Of a stretch of 64,000 bases of DNA, positions 10,528-22,466 are shown one piece after another. The stretch comes from Ananas comosus. Lineage: Eukaryota > Streptophyta > Magnoliopsida > Poales > Bromeliaceae. Below the pieces are notes generated by a model. It was not told the DNA's origin. It did no database searches and saw only the letters and a list, made by a program, of their open reading frames with translations. How positions within the stretch are numbered: position 1 is the first letter of the stretch; each line of letters opens with the position of its first letter. The translations under genes and the position numbers were made by a program. Location: the NCBI RefSeq assembly GCF_001540865.1, contig NC_033627.1, positions 13,815,544-13,879,543 on the forward strand, written 5' to 3'.

Positions 10528-13500
10528 ATGGAAGTTTCTGAGAAATCTTCATCTAGTTATCACCTGGGCCCGCCGTGGTTATTTAAAGGCAGGCAAGACC
10601 TCGCCACTTTTTGTTTTCTAGGATGAGTTAAAATATTTACATGTACTTGTTAGTACATAGTAATAGTTTTTATTTGGTTCTAGTGCACTCTACCAGCTTC
10701 ATCTAGTGAAGGCGGATATTGCTCGTGCTTTCATACCTAAGGAGCTGAAACTTGTTGAAGCCTTCGGGTATTGAGTCGTAACAGACATGGATCTCCTTTA
10801 AGCTCAAGTTGTTCGTTTTTTTTCTTTATAATTAATATAAGTTTCAAATTTGCAGGTATACGCTTGGTGGTTTGTTCCTTGCGCACTATGACGAAAGCCC
10901 GGCTGGAAAGTTTGATGAGGTTAAAATTGTGGGAGTTTAACAGCCAAAATAGTAACACCTCTCAAGGAATTACATGTTAATTGTTTTCTTTTAGTGCTTT
11001 TAATTTTTGACAGTTAAATTATGATTATGTTTGCAGCTTTATAACTCTCTTAGAACCTATTACGTATTCGCCTGCATTTGTATATTCTCAGCTCGTAGTA
11101 ATTGCTGGTATCGTGTGGAACCCGCCTACTTCATGCGCGTAATATTTCTATCCCTATTTTGTTACAGACATTTAGAAGAAAAAAGATTATAGGTTATTTG
11201 ATGACTGTTTCTCTTTGTTGTACCGTGCAAAATGTTAGTACTAACTAGTCATATTATATTTTGTTTTTGTTTCAACTCTTCTATCAGGTGGGCTGCAAGA
11301 GTACTTGTGAATAGTAATGAAGCTTGTCACCATGGTAGAAAGGTGCGAAAAGGAAGTATACTTTCTGAATCATTTAAGCTATCACTCCTCTTTTCAGGTC
11401 AGTAAGATCACTTCTATTCATCCAGGAAATTGGGCTTCCGAGCCATGTTGCCATATTTTCGAAGGTATTTCAGATTTATCTTTCCTTTTTTTTTCCCCTA
11501 CAGACTACTGTTGGTTTGATGGATAGACCCATATCCATGTCATTCTTGCTATCCTAGAATGTTTTAGGTACTTTAATTCACATGATTTTGATAAATGATT
11601 CATGTTAGTAATATAAAACTAGTTGCAGTTACGAGCATGGTTGTGAAATTGGTTGCATTTCTCTTTTCTTCTACTTTAGTACATACTAAATCGGCAAAAA
11701 CATATGGACAACCCAGCAATAGGTCGTTTATAAATGGGTCCCTTCGCTTCTGTCTTTTGGATCTCAACAGTTGTATTGTTTTATTTCAGAGTACTCAAAT
11801 CTCTAACATTTTTTATGGAATGTTCCGCCACTTTAGAGACTATTAGAATGTTCCGCCACTTTAGAGACTATTCTACATCTCCTTCAGAGAGAAACATTAA
11901 GTAAACAGAATCCCTGATGTAATTCAAATTACACGTTCGTTGAGAGTAAAAATACTAAAAGAATTTGAAGTTCTGGGCTTTTTCCCAATGACCTATAGTA
12001 TGGTGGGTGTCTATATCTTTTTGCCTGGTAAGTAGCAGTGACTGTTGTGTTTGAAAATGAATGTTCTTTAAGCTTGAACTGAGATTTAATAGTGCAAGTG
12101 CATTGTCATCTGATGCTACACGCAAATTATCTTCTATGAAATAGAGAAATGTGGAACATACAAAGAAACCATTGAGTAGATGCAGTAGCCTTCTAAGTAT
12201 GATTGGCATTAGTTCAACTTGTCCCAAGCAACTGGCACATAGCGAGATTGAAGTATCAGAGATTGAGGGCTCTTCTATGATGCACATGTGTAATATCAGC
12301 TTGCCATTTGCCGGTAAGTGAATTCTTTTGAGTAAGTAGCATTTGATATGACTAATTTTCGTCCGGTACATTATTTTCGTCAGATGAGGTAATTCAAATC
12401 AGGTTATTATTCAGAAAATTTTCTGGGCAGCTGACACTTGCCAAATGTATGAGTAGTCCCTTTAAAATCATAATATAGTGACTTTATTGCTGTATTTTTC
12501 ACTTGAGCATTTTAGTCCCTGAACTCTTTACATTTTAGTCTTTTATTCTATGAAGCCGCTTTATTTCGGTGAGTAACCAAAACAGTAACTCATATTGTAC
12601 CAGAGAAACCACCCATGTATGACAAGTAATTATTACTGTTATTACCATTTTTTTTTTTTGCTGAAACATTGAATTTGGTTTCGGTTAGTGAAATATGAAT
12701 ACCTAGCTGATCATACTACATTATGTTATTCAATTTCTTGTTCTGATATTTTTGAATTCTATCCTTCTGGTTGTGACGGCAGTGCCGAAATCAAGTAAGA
12801 GTGGCATGTGGATGGGCCCTAGAATCAGAATGTCTCTTCCGAGTTTCAGGTTAGGTTATAACATAGACGCAGAATCAGGTTCTTAACAAAGCTTTTTCTT
12901 TTGCTAGAGGATGACTTTAACTATGGAAATTTCAGCGGCCAAACGGAATACAATTCTCACCTTCTAAAGTACGCCTGCCAAATGGAATGCAGGTACGAAG
13001 AAACTAAATCATTTCGAACATTTACACTCAAATGTAAATAACTTTTGCTTATGATTTATCTTTTACACAGTTCAGTGCTTCTTGGTGGTTTCCGTTTATA
13101 GTTGCTAATCTGTTTCGGAAGAGTGGCAAAATTAGCTTGTTTAATGTTTCAAAAAAAATTTTAAAAAAACTTGTAGGCATGTACTTGAAAAAGTTTTCTT
13201 TTCAAGGTGACTCTACAGATACAAATTTTTTTTTTTCTGTTACTTTTCCCTCCAGATCATCTTTCTGGCTATTTGTATACTCTATGGTGATTTACTATCT
13301 TGTTTCTGCTTGTAGTACTTAACTATCCTGTTACTATGACTCTAAAAGATGAAAATTGTTTTACAAGTTTATATTTGAGTAAATTGAAATATGGAAATTC
13401 GTATATATGATTACCTGCTAAAGGTGAATTTCTGTACCGACTATGCTAGCACTTGGCATCTAATTTGATCTCTCTCTTCTATCTACTCTTGTTGTATACT

Positions 13501-13787
13501 TTATATGTTCTTTTTCCCTACGCAGTGTACGAGCAGTAAAAGCTGCTAAAGTATCGAGCCCGGCTACTAAAGACACTCATAAGCATTCTCGAGACGCTCA
13601 CTCTGATTACAGCAATCAAGATACCAGTCTTTTAGCGGAAGATAATGCATGGAATCGAAGCATATCGGTGTTATTGTCGAAGCCCATCTTGGCTTTGGAG
13701 TTCAACCTTCTAAAGATGCAGGTCGAAGCTCCGAAGTTCGTGGTTCCTGACTCGAAGAAGAGTCAAGTTCGATATTCGAGTGCCTAG
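10528..13787 (+). CDS. NXD1: NEOXANTHIN-DEFICIENT 1 (NXD1) homologue, ten exons
   Basis: Family role: needed for neoxanthin accumulation in plastids; its biochemical activity is not settled as far as I know. Exons by splice consensus and phase: 10528-10592, 10684-10767, 10856-10919, 11092-11138, 11288-11342, 11426-11464, 12145-12313, 12783-12849, 12936-12992, 13526-13787. The sum is 909 nt, 302 residues, with no internal stop and consistent phase throughout. Conserved phrases include GPPWLFKGS, ALYQLHLVKA, FIPKEL, VEAFGYTLGG, IAGIVWNPPTSCAWAARVLV, GRKEIGLPSHVA, ISLPFAVPKSS, MSLPSFSGQTEYN and KPILALEF. Intron 1 begins with GC (AG|GCAAG), a rare GC-AG intron; the others are GT-AG. Exon 7's acceptor (ATAG|AGAAAT) is the least certain boundary. 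It converges on the methylesterase 3' end at 14035. The family call rests on remembered motifs. Confidence 0.88.
11819..11872 (+). repeat. Two-copy 28-bp tandem repeat in NXD1 intron 6
   Basis: AATGTTCCGCCACTTTAGAG plus a short tail occurs twice in direct succession, identical over 26 bp. It lies inside the 680-bp intron between exons 6 and 7. Confidence 0.9.
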
Positions 13788-14034
13788 TTATATCCTCTGG
13801 ACATTTACCTATCTAGATATATGTCTTTGGGAATAACTTTTAGGTTTCGCTTCTGATTATTCGGTGTTTTTGTCTCCAAATGTGAGATTGCTACTTGTAA
13901 GATGTCGAAAAGTATTTCAAGTGCAAATATGCATGCAAATTTCAGTTTCAAGCTGCTTATTCAGATCTGCTACATACTCAACAGAAGCCACAAGCACTTA
14001 TTGGTAAAAGCAGCAAGGAATGATCAAGTAAAGA

Positions 14035-14158
14035 TCAAGCATAGGCTTCTGCAATGTCCATGAGATACTGGGACAGCTCCTCCGGCGTCGACAGCATCGC
14101 CATGTGGTCAGCGTTTTTGATCGTCTTCACCTCTTTTACCGGGCTTTTCGCGATCATG
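14035..14158 (-). pseudogene. 3' end of a methylesterase-like hydrolase (partial)
   Basis: The minus strand encodes the C-terminus of a plant MES/SABP2-like alpha/beta hydrolase, ending at the TGA at 14035-14037. It holds NADHMAML, the family's block with the catalytic His, and a PEELSQYLMDIA helix. The frame stops abruptly at an unresolved base (14159): beyond it lie unrelated bases and a long TA repeat. The 5' exon with the catalytic Ser is at 20126-20506 on the same strand, but no exon with the middle part (the Asp region, about 90 residues) was found between. Either the assembly is wrong at 14159 or the gene is broken. Annotated as partial rather than proven pseudogene. Confidence 0.75.
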
Positions 14159-14179
14159 NCTTCCTCCTCACACCGCGCT

Positions 14180-14181
<2 letters not shown>

Positions 14182-14254
<73 letters not shown>
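14182..14254. repeat. (TA)n microsatellite
   Basis: About 36 TA units directly beside the unresolved base at 14159. Open frames reading Tyr-Ile repeats across it are artefacts. Confidence 0.95.
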
Positions 14255-14257
<3 letters not shown>

Positions 14258-14466
14258 TGCAAGTAACCAAATTGTTAGCTTTATTGGGAAAAATAAAATT
14301 GTTTGGTAAAAGCTTATATTAGGCTTGAACAAACACTTTCAAAAACTTTAAACCATTTCCTCTGAAATTCAAGCTCCTAGATGACAGTTTTTTTTTTATA
14401 TTTTATTCAGCAACTTGCAAAAAAAATTTTGTTGAACATTTTTTAGATAATTTCTCGCGAAACTTA

Positions 14467-14960
14467 GGGGTGTTTGGTTACTCAAAAAAAGCGTGAAAAA
14501 CCTTTCTTTGGAGAAATTTTTTTCTGTAGAAACATTCTTTTTCACAGTTCTTATTTTCTGGATAAAAACATGGAAAACAAAAACAGTACTTTTCCGTAAA
14601 ATCTAAAAAAGAACTTTTTTGGAAAATATATTTTTTTTATTTTTTTTTTAACGGTAAGACATTCAATGATGATCGGCACCGTTAAATATAATCTAGACCG
14701 TTTGAAAATTTTAGTAAATTTTATAATTTCATAATATCATTTATTCAGTGATCAAGTGGTCTGAAATTTTTATAAAAAATTAGTCATTAAAAGCATGTTG
14801 ATTTTGAGACCACTCGAACCATGAGAAAATAACAATATCGATCGTGGATTCAGACACCGAATCCCCGAAAACAATGCAGAACTAAACGACTCCGTTTTCT
14901 TCGGGAAACATTTTTAGCTCCTGCTGTGCAAATTAACTACATTTTTAGCACACCAAACAA
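14467..14960. mobile_element. Possible MITE (GTGTTTGG ends)
   Basis: GGGGTGTTTGGTTACTC at the left and GCACACCAAACAATT at the right form imperfect terminal inverted repeats about 490 bp apart in a non-coding stretch. No clean target duplication was seen, so the class is undetermined. Confidence 0.4.
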
Positions 14961-15866
14961 TTAATTAAGTAATTAATTAATTACCTCAGGTGAGCAGAGT
15001 TGGTAGAGCCTTGATTTGAGAAACTGAGGGCCAAACAACATGGTCGTTGGTCGATTTGAATACGATTTAAACACCGTGTCCATCCAATATGATCCAGATG
15101 CTTTGCTCAACTATTTAAATTAGTACAATAAATAGTTAATTAAACTAATTAATTACTTAACCATGTTAATATTAATAGGTTAAATTGCAAAAAAAATATT
15201 TTGTGCGCTTTAGCTTATGTCTTAATCATCCCCTGCGATAAAAAATTTGAGGGTAATTGTTGTATTCAATCACAAAACTTTACTAATATACTACAAACTT
15301 GTATCTGCAAAATTTTTCTATTTAATTCAACAGTTTTCTTTAAATTTTGTATTTTTAGCCATTCATCAAATATAATGCAGTTTTAATTAATAACTCTAAT
15401 TAATGCACAACTGTTTGCTATTGTAAATTAATGCACAACAACAGAATTAGAATTAGAATAATCCAATATTATTTTTTTTTCTCTTTTTTTTACACTCGGA
15501 GAGAGAAAATATTCTGCGCTAGGTCGCTACAAAAGAAATATTGTGACTTTCTATTACACTAAATTTCTTATCTTTATAAAATAAAAAAAATATTTAGGTA
15601 AAAACATATGAAATTTATCTGAATTATAAACTATTTTAAATCGATCAACCAACCAAATTTTCAAAATTTGATCTTACTAGCCATCTTTTCTACTTTGTTT
15701 GATTCAAGTTAATCAATAATACTTTAACTTTAAAATCCAAATGCGCTGTTTTTCTTTATAAGTTTAATTAATATATTTCATGCAACTCTCATAATTATAA
15801 ATTTATTAAACTAAAAAATTAATTTAAATTTTAAATTGAAAGTATTATTAACTGACTTAAATTAAA

Positions 15867-16318
15867 GGGGAAACTTCAAATACCCCTCGTGTGGTTACGT
15901 ATTTTTTCACTTTAGTACCCTGTGGTTTAAAGTGTATCAAGTTAGTACTCTTTGGTTTCGTACTTTCTCACTTTAGTACCCTGTGGTTTCTAGTGTATTA
16001 AGTTAGTCTCCTATGGTTTCGCATTTTCTCACTTTAGTACCCTATGGTTTAATATATTTTTAAAATTATTTATCCTGAAATGGATAATAAAAAGAGAAAA
16101 TTAAAACCACAAGGTACTAACTTGATACAAAAATAAAACAATAGGGTACTAACTTGATACACTTGAAACTATAGGGTACTAACTTGATACACTCGATATT
16201 ATAGGGTACTAAAGTGAGAAAGTGCGAAATCGCAGGGTACTAACTTGATACACTTTAAACCACATGGTATTAAAGTGAGAAAGTGCGAAACCACAGGGGG
16301 AGTATTTGAACTTTTTCC
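15867..16318. mobile_element. Mutator-like foldback MITE, 452 bp
   Basis: Left end GGGGAAACTTCAAATACCCC; the right end is its reverse complement with a few changes. The interior is made of repeated modules (GTACTAACTTGATACAC, CACTTTAGTACCCTGTGG) in both orientations. An exact 9-bp target duplication, TAAATTAAA, lies at 15858-15866 and 16319-16327, the length typical of Mutator-like elements. No coding capacity. Related copies: 16331-16650, 18911-19259, and the foldback blocks at 804-1140 and 6116-6470. Confidence 0.88.
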
Positions 16319-16330
16319 TAAATTAAATAA

Positions 16331-16650
16331 GGGAAAACTACAAAAGCCCCCCTGTGGTTTAAAATGTATCAATTTGCCCCCATGTGGTTTCTTTTTTCTC
16401 TTTTTCTTATCAATTTCATAAATTTTTTTTAAATCAGTGATAAAGTTAAAAATTAAAGAGTACTAAAGTGAATATTTGATAAATCTAGATGGATATCTGA
16501 AGTTTTTTATATATAATTTAATAAAATATTAACGAAAAAGCTACCGAAAAGATAAAAACGAAACCACAGGAGGGGCAATTTGATACATTTTAAACCACAG
16601 GGGGGCAAAATGAGAAACTACGAAATCACGGGGATTTTTGAAGTTTTCCC
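16331..16650. mobile_element. Mutator-like foldback MITE, 320 bp
   Basis: Begins GGGAAAACTACAAAAGCCCC and ends with the near-reverse complement. Exact 9-bp target duplication ATTAAATAA at 16322-16330 and 16651-16659. Its left target duplication overlaps the right one of the neighbouring element (15867-16318), so this copy inserted only 12 bp from the end of the other. Same family, shorter interior. Confidence 0.9.
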
Positions 16651-17328
16651 ATTAAATAAATAGTAAAATTAGATTTGTGATACACCGCATAAAAAATTCA
16701 AAATCATCTATTGACAAATTTTATATATTTATTTTTTTTTATCTATTTAAGAACTATAATAAGTCGATACTACTATTTTACTGAATAGAAGGACAATACA
16801 ACCAATGGATTTATTGTAGTCTAGTATTTTTTTTATTCTGCATTAATTGTTAAGTGGTTTCTTCGTTGGTACTTCAATTAAATTAAATTAATTAATCCGT
16901 TAAATTTAGTTTAAAAGGGGTGCGTGGATCTAGTTCCTGAAAAATTTATGGCGCGAAAGTACAGAACTTATTTCAACTATAAGCTTTTTGAATTTGATTA
17001 TTTAAATTTTTAAAATTTTATTTTTATTATAAATTTAAAGATTAGATAATAAAATTAAATTTTTAAAATTTTTTAGACGAATGAGCTGAAAGATCTAATC
17101 TAGGGAAAAATGCTACAGTGTAGCAGTTACATCGCATTATCTATTTTCAGCCAATCAAAACTCTCAATTTTACGAAAAAGTATAATAAAAATATTTTTTA
17201 AAAGAATTATAATAAATTAGATGAATTCTAAAAATATAATTTGATTAGTTGAAGATAGGTTCGAAAGTCAGATTGTGTTCGGCTCAAAATGAGCTCGAGA
17301 CCGAATCGCTCGTTTAGTAAACGNACTC

Positions 17329-17380
<52 letters not shown>

Positions 17381-17382
17381 GT

Positions 17383-17634
17383 AGAGTTACTATGCTATCG
17401 GAAGTATAGAGAATCTGGTATTTCTGACTTTTTGATATTTTGATAAAAAATTATACGGTTGGGATGATTGCGGTCCCCCCTAGGGGCTAGGGTTTAATAG
17501 TATTCCTAGAGTTGAGTGGTCTCTATAGGATAATAGTATTAATTTAAAGATTAGAAATAATCCAAGGGATTGATTTAAGAGCCAAAAAGTCGAAAGTATC
17601 GGATTCTCTATGCTTCCGATAGGATAGCAGCTCT
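17383..17634. mobile_element. ~250-bp MITE beside a TA microsatellite
   Basis: A left arm (AGAGTTACTATGCTATCGGA, then AGAGAATC, then GACTTTTTG) is mirrored at the right. It follows a (TA)n run at 17333-17377, resembling the microsatellite-associated Micron elements described in rice. The same general design occurs at 53756-54006. A single N at 17324 lies just left of the TA run. Confidence 0.75.
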
Positions 17635-18064
17635 ACTCATATCATATTCATATATAAATAAGTAATTATATATATAATACGAATTTTTATCATTTAATTT
17701 TTACCCCAATTTAAATATAAAGTCAGACTCAACTATTAAAAAAATCAATATATATATATATATAAAATTTTAACCACTATATCAAAATCTAATGCATAAG
17801 ATTTCATAAATTTATTTTTTGTATATATATATATTCTTTCTAATTCTTTTAACTCGTTATTTGTAAGCCAGCTCGTGTTCGGCTTGTTTATTAACGAGTC
17901 GTGTTAAACGAGCCAAACACGAATTGAATTTTTTAGCTCGATATTTTAATGAATCAGTTTGCATTCAGCTCGTTTACAGAAGCGGATTCAACTCGCTCGT
18001 GTCCGGCTCGTTAACAATCCTACATGGCTGTCGTATTTTTAACTTTGTTTTTATTTTTTATTTT

Positions 18065-18707
18065 GGCTAAATTACAGAAAACCCCTCTATAATAATCTGC
18101 TTTTTCACTTTCCCCTCCTGACATTTAAAAACCTACACTTTGCCTCCTTATAAAATGAAAAATATTCACAGGGGGGTTACGGTGTGTAAAATGACCATTT
18201 TGCCCCTCGCCATTGTCGTCTTCTTTCCCATCTTTCTCAGCCGCCCCTTCGTTCGGCCGCGATTCCCACTTCAATCGGCTGCAATTTCTCTCCATTTTTT
18301 TCTCCACCTGCTTTCCTTCCCCTCCTGCACCCTCGTCGCCCTCGATTTCGGCGACAGTAGGAGAAAACCGAGGTGGGCGACAGTAAGAGAAGGGCAAAGA
18401 AGGCGAAGGCGAAGGCGAGGCGGCGGAGGACGGCGAAGGGGATGTGGGTGAGGGCGAGGCAGTGGAGGACGACGAGGCGGCTAGGCGGCGAGATGGCAAG
18501 CCGGAGGGAGTCAAAGCAACAGGGAGATGGCGGAGGGGTATTTTCGGCATAAAAATATATTTTTTAACTGAACCCTAACGGAACCCTAACGGTAGGAGGT
18601 GAAGTGTACATTTTTTATTTTACAGGAGGGTAAAATATAGATTTTTAAATGTCAAGAAGAAAAAGTAAAAAAGCGAGTTATTATAAGTGAGTTTTCTGTA
18701 ATTTAGC
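18065..18707. mobile_element. Inverted-repeat element with a GC-rich interior
   Basis: Terminal inverted repeats of roughly 100 bp (left: GGCTAAATTACAGAAAAC; right: its near-complement ending ATTTAGC) frame about 400 bp of GC-rich DNA (18185-18540), far richer than the surroundings. The minus strand of the interior is open for 141 codons (18125-18550) rich in Ser, Pro and Ala, without a recognisable domain. This is the layout of an element that has picked up a host gene fragment (as Pack-MULEs do), but the target duplication is not clear and the origin of the interior is unknown. Confidence 0.65.
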
Positions 18708-18910
18708 TATTTATTTTTTATCAAATGAGTAGTACAAAAGAAGTACTGCCTTGAAAAGTGGGTAAAAAGTGTATGACATACGAGAGTTAGGGGGTTTGCA
18801 TGCAACATGACTTTGAAAGTAGGCACCAAACTACCAAAGAGGAGGCACGTGACCAACTACCTCAGCGGATCTAGCTTGTTGGTACGAGGTAACAGTATAA
18901 AAGATTTTAA

Positions 18911-19259
18911 GGTAAACTTTAAATATTATCTCTGTAATTTTATATTTTTTTTACTCTAATTTTTTATTATTTAAAGTGTATCAATTTAGTATCATATGTT
19001 TTTTTTTTTGTCAGCTTTTTTATTAATATTTTGTTAAATTATATAAAAAAAATTTTAAATATCCCACCTAAATTTATTAAATATTTATTTTAGTATTTTT
19101 TAGTTTTAATTTTGTCACTGATTTAACGAAAAAAAAATTAATGAAGAGAATAATAAAGAGAGAAAAATGAAACCATGGGTACTAAATAAATATACTTTAA
19201 ACCACATAGTACTGAAATTAAAAAATGCGAAACTATAGAGGTGGTATTTAAAATTTTTT
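18911..19259. mobile_element. Degenerate Mutator-like MITE copy
   Basis: Starts GGTAAACTTTAAAT and ends near GTATTTAAAATTTTTTC, with the AAAGTGTATCAATTTAGTA module and its inverse inside. A more diverged relative of the 15867-16318 element; no exact target duplication was located. The remaining DNA to 20125 is AT-rich with no gene seen. Confidence 0.65.
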
Positions 19260-20125
19260 CAAAATTTTATGTCAGAAACTATATTCTTCTCTAATTTTAT
19301 ATCCTTCAATTAAAATTTTTTTATTAATTAGCGAAGGTTCACAGCAAAGTAAATTTTTTTAAAAAAATCATAAAAATAGAGAAGAGTAGTGGGTTTCACA
19401 ATAAGGCTAGGCTTTTGATTTTGATTTTGAAAAAAAATATTAGGTAAATATTTGTACATTTGTTTCTTCATATAATATAATATAATATAATATAATATGT
19501 AGATATAGAAAATTATAGAATCACATAAATCAGTCTCTTTATTTTGTATTTATTTTTTTTTATCACTTGATTTTTTTTTTGTTTTCGTGTATTTGGGTTG
19601 CTAGCGCATAAAAAACAAATTTGCAAGTTTCTAATATTAAATTCTCCAAAATAATTGTAAAAACTGATCAATTTGGCTCAACAGTAATTTTTTTATAAAA
19701 AATTGCTCATATAGATATTGTTAAATTATATGAATAACTATTATTCTCTAAAAAAGTTAAACTTGTTGAAAATAATATTTTTATTTTTTAATATTTAATA
19801 TATGGACTTTAATTAAATGAGAACATAAATTAACTTGAAGCTTTTATTTGGAGATTCTACAATCTTTCCAACATTTTTTTTAGAGAGAAATAAATAATAC
19901 GCTATCTGTTTCGTTTATTTTATTTAGAAATAAATTTAGCTGAAAATATAAATCAATTAGAATTCAAATTCGAAATCTCAGATACCGATCACTGAACTCT
20001 TTGTCACTTACGCTAAGAATGATCGATTCTTTCAAACTTTTTTTCAATTTTAGAAATCTAAGCGTACATGCTTTTCAGAATAGAAAAGTTGTTTTATAAG
20101 CCAAGCCAAAGTAAGAATATCGTAC

Positions 20126-20506
20126 CTCATCATAGACGGACGAAGGCGGCGAGGTCCAATCGGGCCTGAACGCCGTCACGAAGACGGCGGCGGCGACTTT
20201 CTCGGGAAACTTCTCCATGGCCAAAGCTATGTTCAGGCCACCGAGGCTGTGGCCTACTATGATCACCCTCTCACCATCAGGAAGGGATCTTAGGATCTCC
20301 ATCAACGGCTCGGAGTATTCGGCGAAGGTGCGCACCTCGTCGATCTGCCGAGGGTCGATACCGGAGGCGGCGAGGTCCGGTACGGTGACCCGGTAACCCG
20401 ATAACCGGAGCCGCGTCGTGACCTTGTACCAGCACCAGGCTCCTTGGCCTGCTCCATGCACAAGAACTACGTGCTTGTTGGTATTGTTGTTCTTCGAGTT
20501 CTCCAT
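20126..20506 (-). CDS. Methylesterase-like alpha/beta hydrolase, first exon
   Basis: Members of this plant family (MES/SABP2, alpha-hydroxynitrile-lyase-like) hydrolyse methyl salicylate, methyl jasmonate, methyl-IAA or similar esters in the cytosol. This exon gives residues 1-127: HVVLVHGAGQGAW near the N-terminus (oxyanion region), VPDLAASGIDP, and VGHSLGG with the nucleophile Ser (GxSxG) near residue 86. It ends at a GT donor (GAG|GTACGA) in phase 0, the usual place for intron 1 in the family. The start ATG at 20506 fits family length; a (TA)n run lies ~30 bp upstream. The matching C-terminal part is at 14035-14158, but the middle exon is missing, so the gene is incomplete here. Substrate cannot be told. 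Confidence 0.85.
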
Positions 20507-20534
20507 CTTTCTTTTTTTTTTTCTATCTAACGAG

Positions 20535-20579
<45 letters not shown>

Positions 20580-21968
20580 ATTAAGGTCTTAGAGGTGTCC
20601 CAGGGCTCCAATATATATCGATGGAATGAGAATACACATCCACTCATAAATGCTTTATATAAATGCACAGCTACTTATTAAGTAGGTATTGGTGAGCCAA
20701 AATAATTGAAATGTGCTTACGCATATGATGACCAAATGGTAGGTATATGTATATATATTGTTTGCAACTTTGGATCATCTATGTAGAAGGTTAAATAAAA
20801 AAAGGTAAAAAAAAAGGAAAAAAAAAAGAAAAAGACTTTATTGCACGCACCATTGGGATTTTTTTCCACTTTAACTCTTTAAAAATTTATAATTAGTCAA
20901 ATAATCTTGTAAAATATTTATTAATTTGTTGAAATAATTCTATTTTATTCAACTCATTATTGGGGTACAAAAATAATTGAAAAATGATCATTTTCAGGGA
21001 ATAAAAATAATTAAAAGAGTACAGTCAATTATTTACTGTTTTTTATAAATTTTAAAAAACGATAAATGATTCACCGTCTTTTTTTTTCATTAGAGATGAT
21101 AAATAATTCACGGTCTTTCTCTTAAAATACAAAACAATGAATGATTTGTTGTTTGTTTCTATTTCCATATATAATCTTAACAATCATATAATGATTTCAA
21201 TTTTTTTTTTAATTTTTATACAATTTCAAAAAAGATATAAATTTTCTGAAGGCGTTGAATGATTCACCGTGTCTTTCAGATTAATTAGTTAGCTAAATAA
21301 ATTAGTTGGGTCTCTTATACTCGAAATCAGAACTCTTTTTCCATCCGTTATGAAACTATTAGGTTAATTATTACACAATTAAATTTCTAAGCTTTACTTA
21401 TTTATTTTTCAATTAAGTTGTTACCACGAAAAATACCTTTGATTCAAATTGAAATTACGACGTGGCTTGGTTTATTGCTGTTGTGGTACTAACATGATAA
21501 ATATTAGCTGATGCTAATATGCCAGTTTTTGCTTGAGTTAATTAATGGTGTTCTTAGCAACAATTAAAACTTAATTACGAAAAAAGCGAAAGAAAAGAAG
21601 TGACAAAAAAATAAATACACCGAGCTAAAAATAGCCGTTCTTTCACCATATGTAACACAGTCAACAATATGAATCTTAATAGGATAAAAAATTTTATATT
21701 ATAATTTACATGCCAATTAAATATTGTCATAAAATATTAGAGTTATTTTATCAACGTTGTCAAAACTGTCACTATAGGATGATTCATTTATTGAAATAAA
21801 ATGTCATTATATGATTGATTTAGTGCATAAGTTGGGACAAAAATTTGCTGGGCAGCGTGCCCAAACTAATTAGTTTGGGCACGCTGCCGGATGGGCGCCC
21901 AAAACAAAATGGTGGAATAGCAAATTTCTTACTATTCCGGATGTAATACTGGTGCGAAGTGGCCAAGG
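20507..21968. other. Intergenic AT-rich DNA
   Basis: No gene seen. Includes a (TA)n tract at about 20537-20574 in the likely leader or promoter of the methylesterase-like gene, and A-rich runs near 20800-20835. A short GC-rich palindromic stretch near 21850-21895 (GGGCAGCGTGCCCAAAC and its partner GTTTGGGCACGCTGCC) can form a hairpin. Confidence 0.6.
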
Positions 21969-22458
21969 TAGGGATGTTAATGGGTATGGATACCCGAAAT
22001 TTTTTTCGAACCCGAACCCGAATGAAACGGATATATCCGATGGATATGAATATGGATTCGGATATGGATATAAAAAATAGAAACCTGACGGATATAGATT
22101 CGGATATGGATTTTGATTGTATCCGATCCGAACCCGAACCCGACCCGAACCCGAATTTATTTTGTATTATATATAATATATATATATATAAATTTGATGT
22201 TATATTTGAATTTGTATTTTAAAAAATTAGATTTAATATAATATATTTTGAAATATTGAAAAAAAAATAAATATTTCGGGTTCAAATTTTTGGGTTCGGA
22301 TTCGGGTTCGGATTTCGAATTTTTAGTCAGGTTCGGGTTTGGATATGGATTTTTAAAATCAGTCGGATTCGGGTACGGGTTCGAGTCTCGGGTTTGGAAT
22401 CGGGTTCGGGTTCGGGTTTTTAAAAATCCGCCCCGAATCCGACCCGTTGACATCTCTA
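21969..22458. mobile_element. hAT-like MITE with GGGTTCGG repeats, 490 bp
   Basis: Ends TAGGGATGTTAATGGGTATG and ACGGGTCGGATTCGG-type in inverse orientation. Exact 8-bp target duplication GGCCAAGG at 21961-21968 and 22459-22466, typical of hAT transposons. The flanks carry many CGAACCCGAACCCG-type subterminal repeats in one orientation on the left and the inverse on the right. Non-coding. Confidence 0.92.
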
Positions 22459-22466
22459 GGCCAAGG

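Noticed and set aside
14035..14322. Frames with Tyr-Ile repeats
   Set aside because: Translation of the TA microsatellite; only the 14035-14158 part is real coding sequence.
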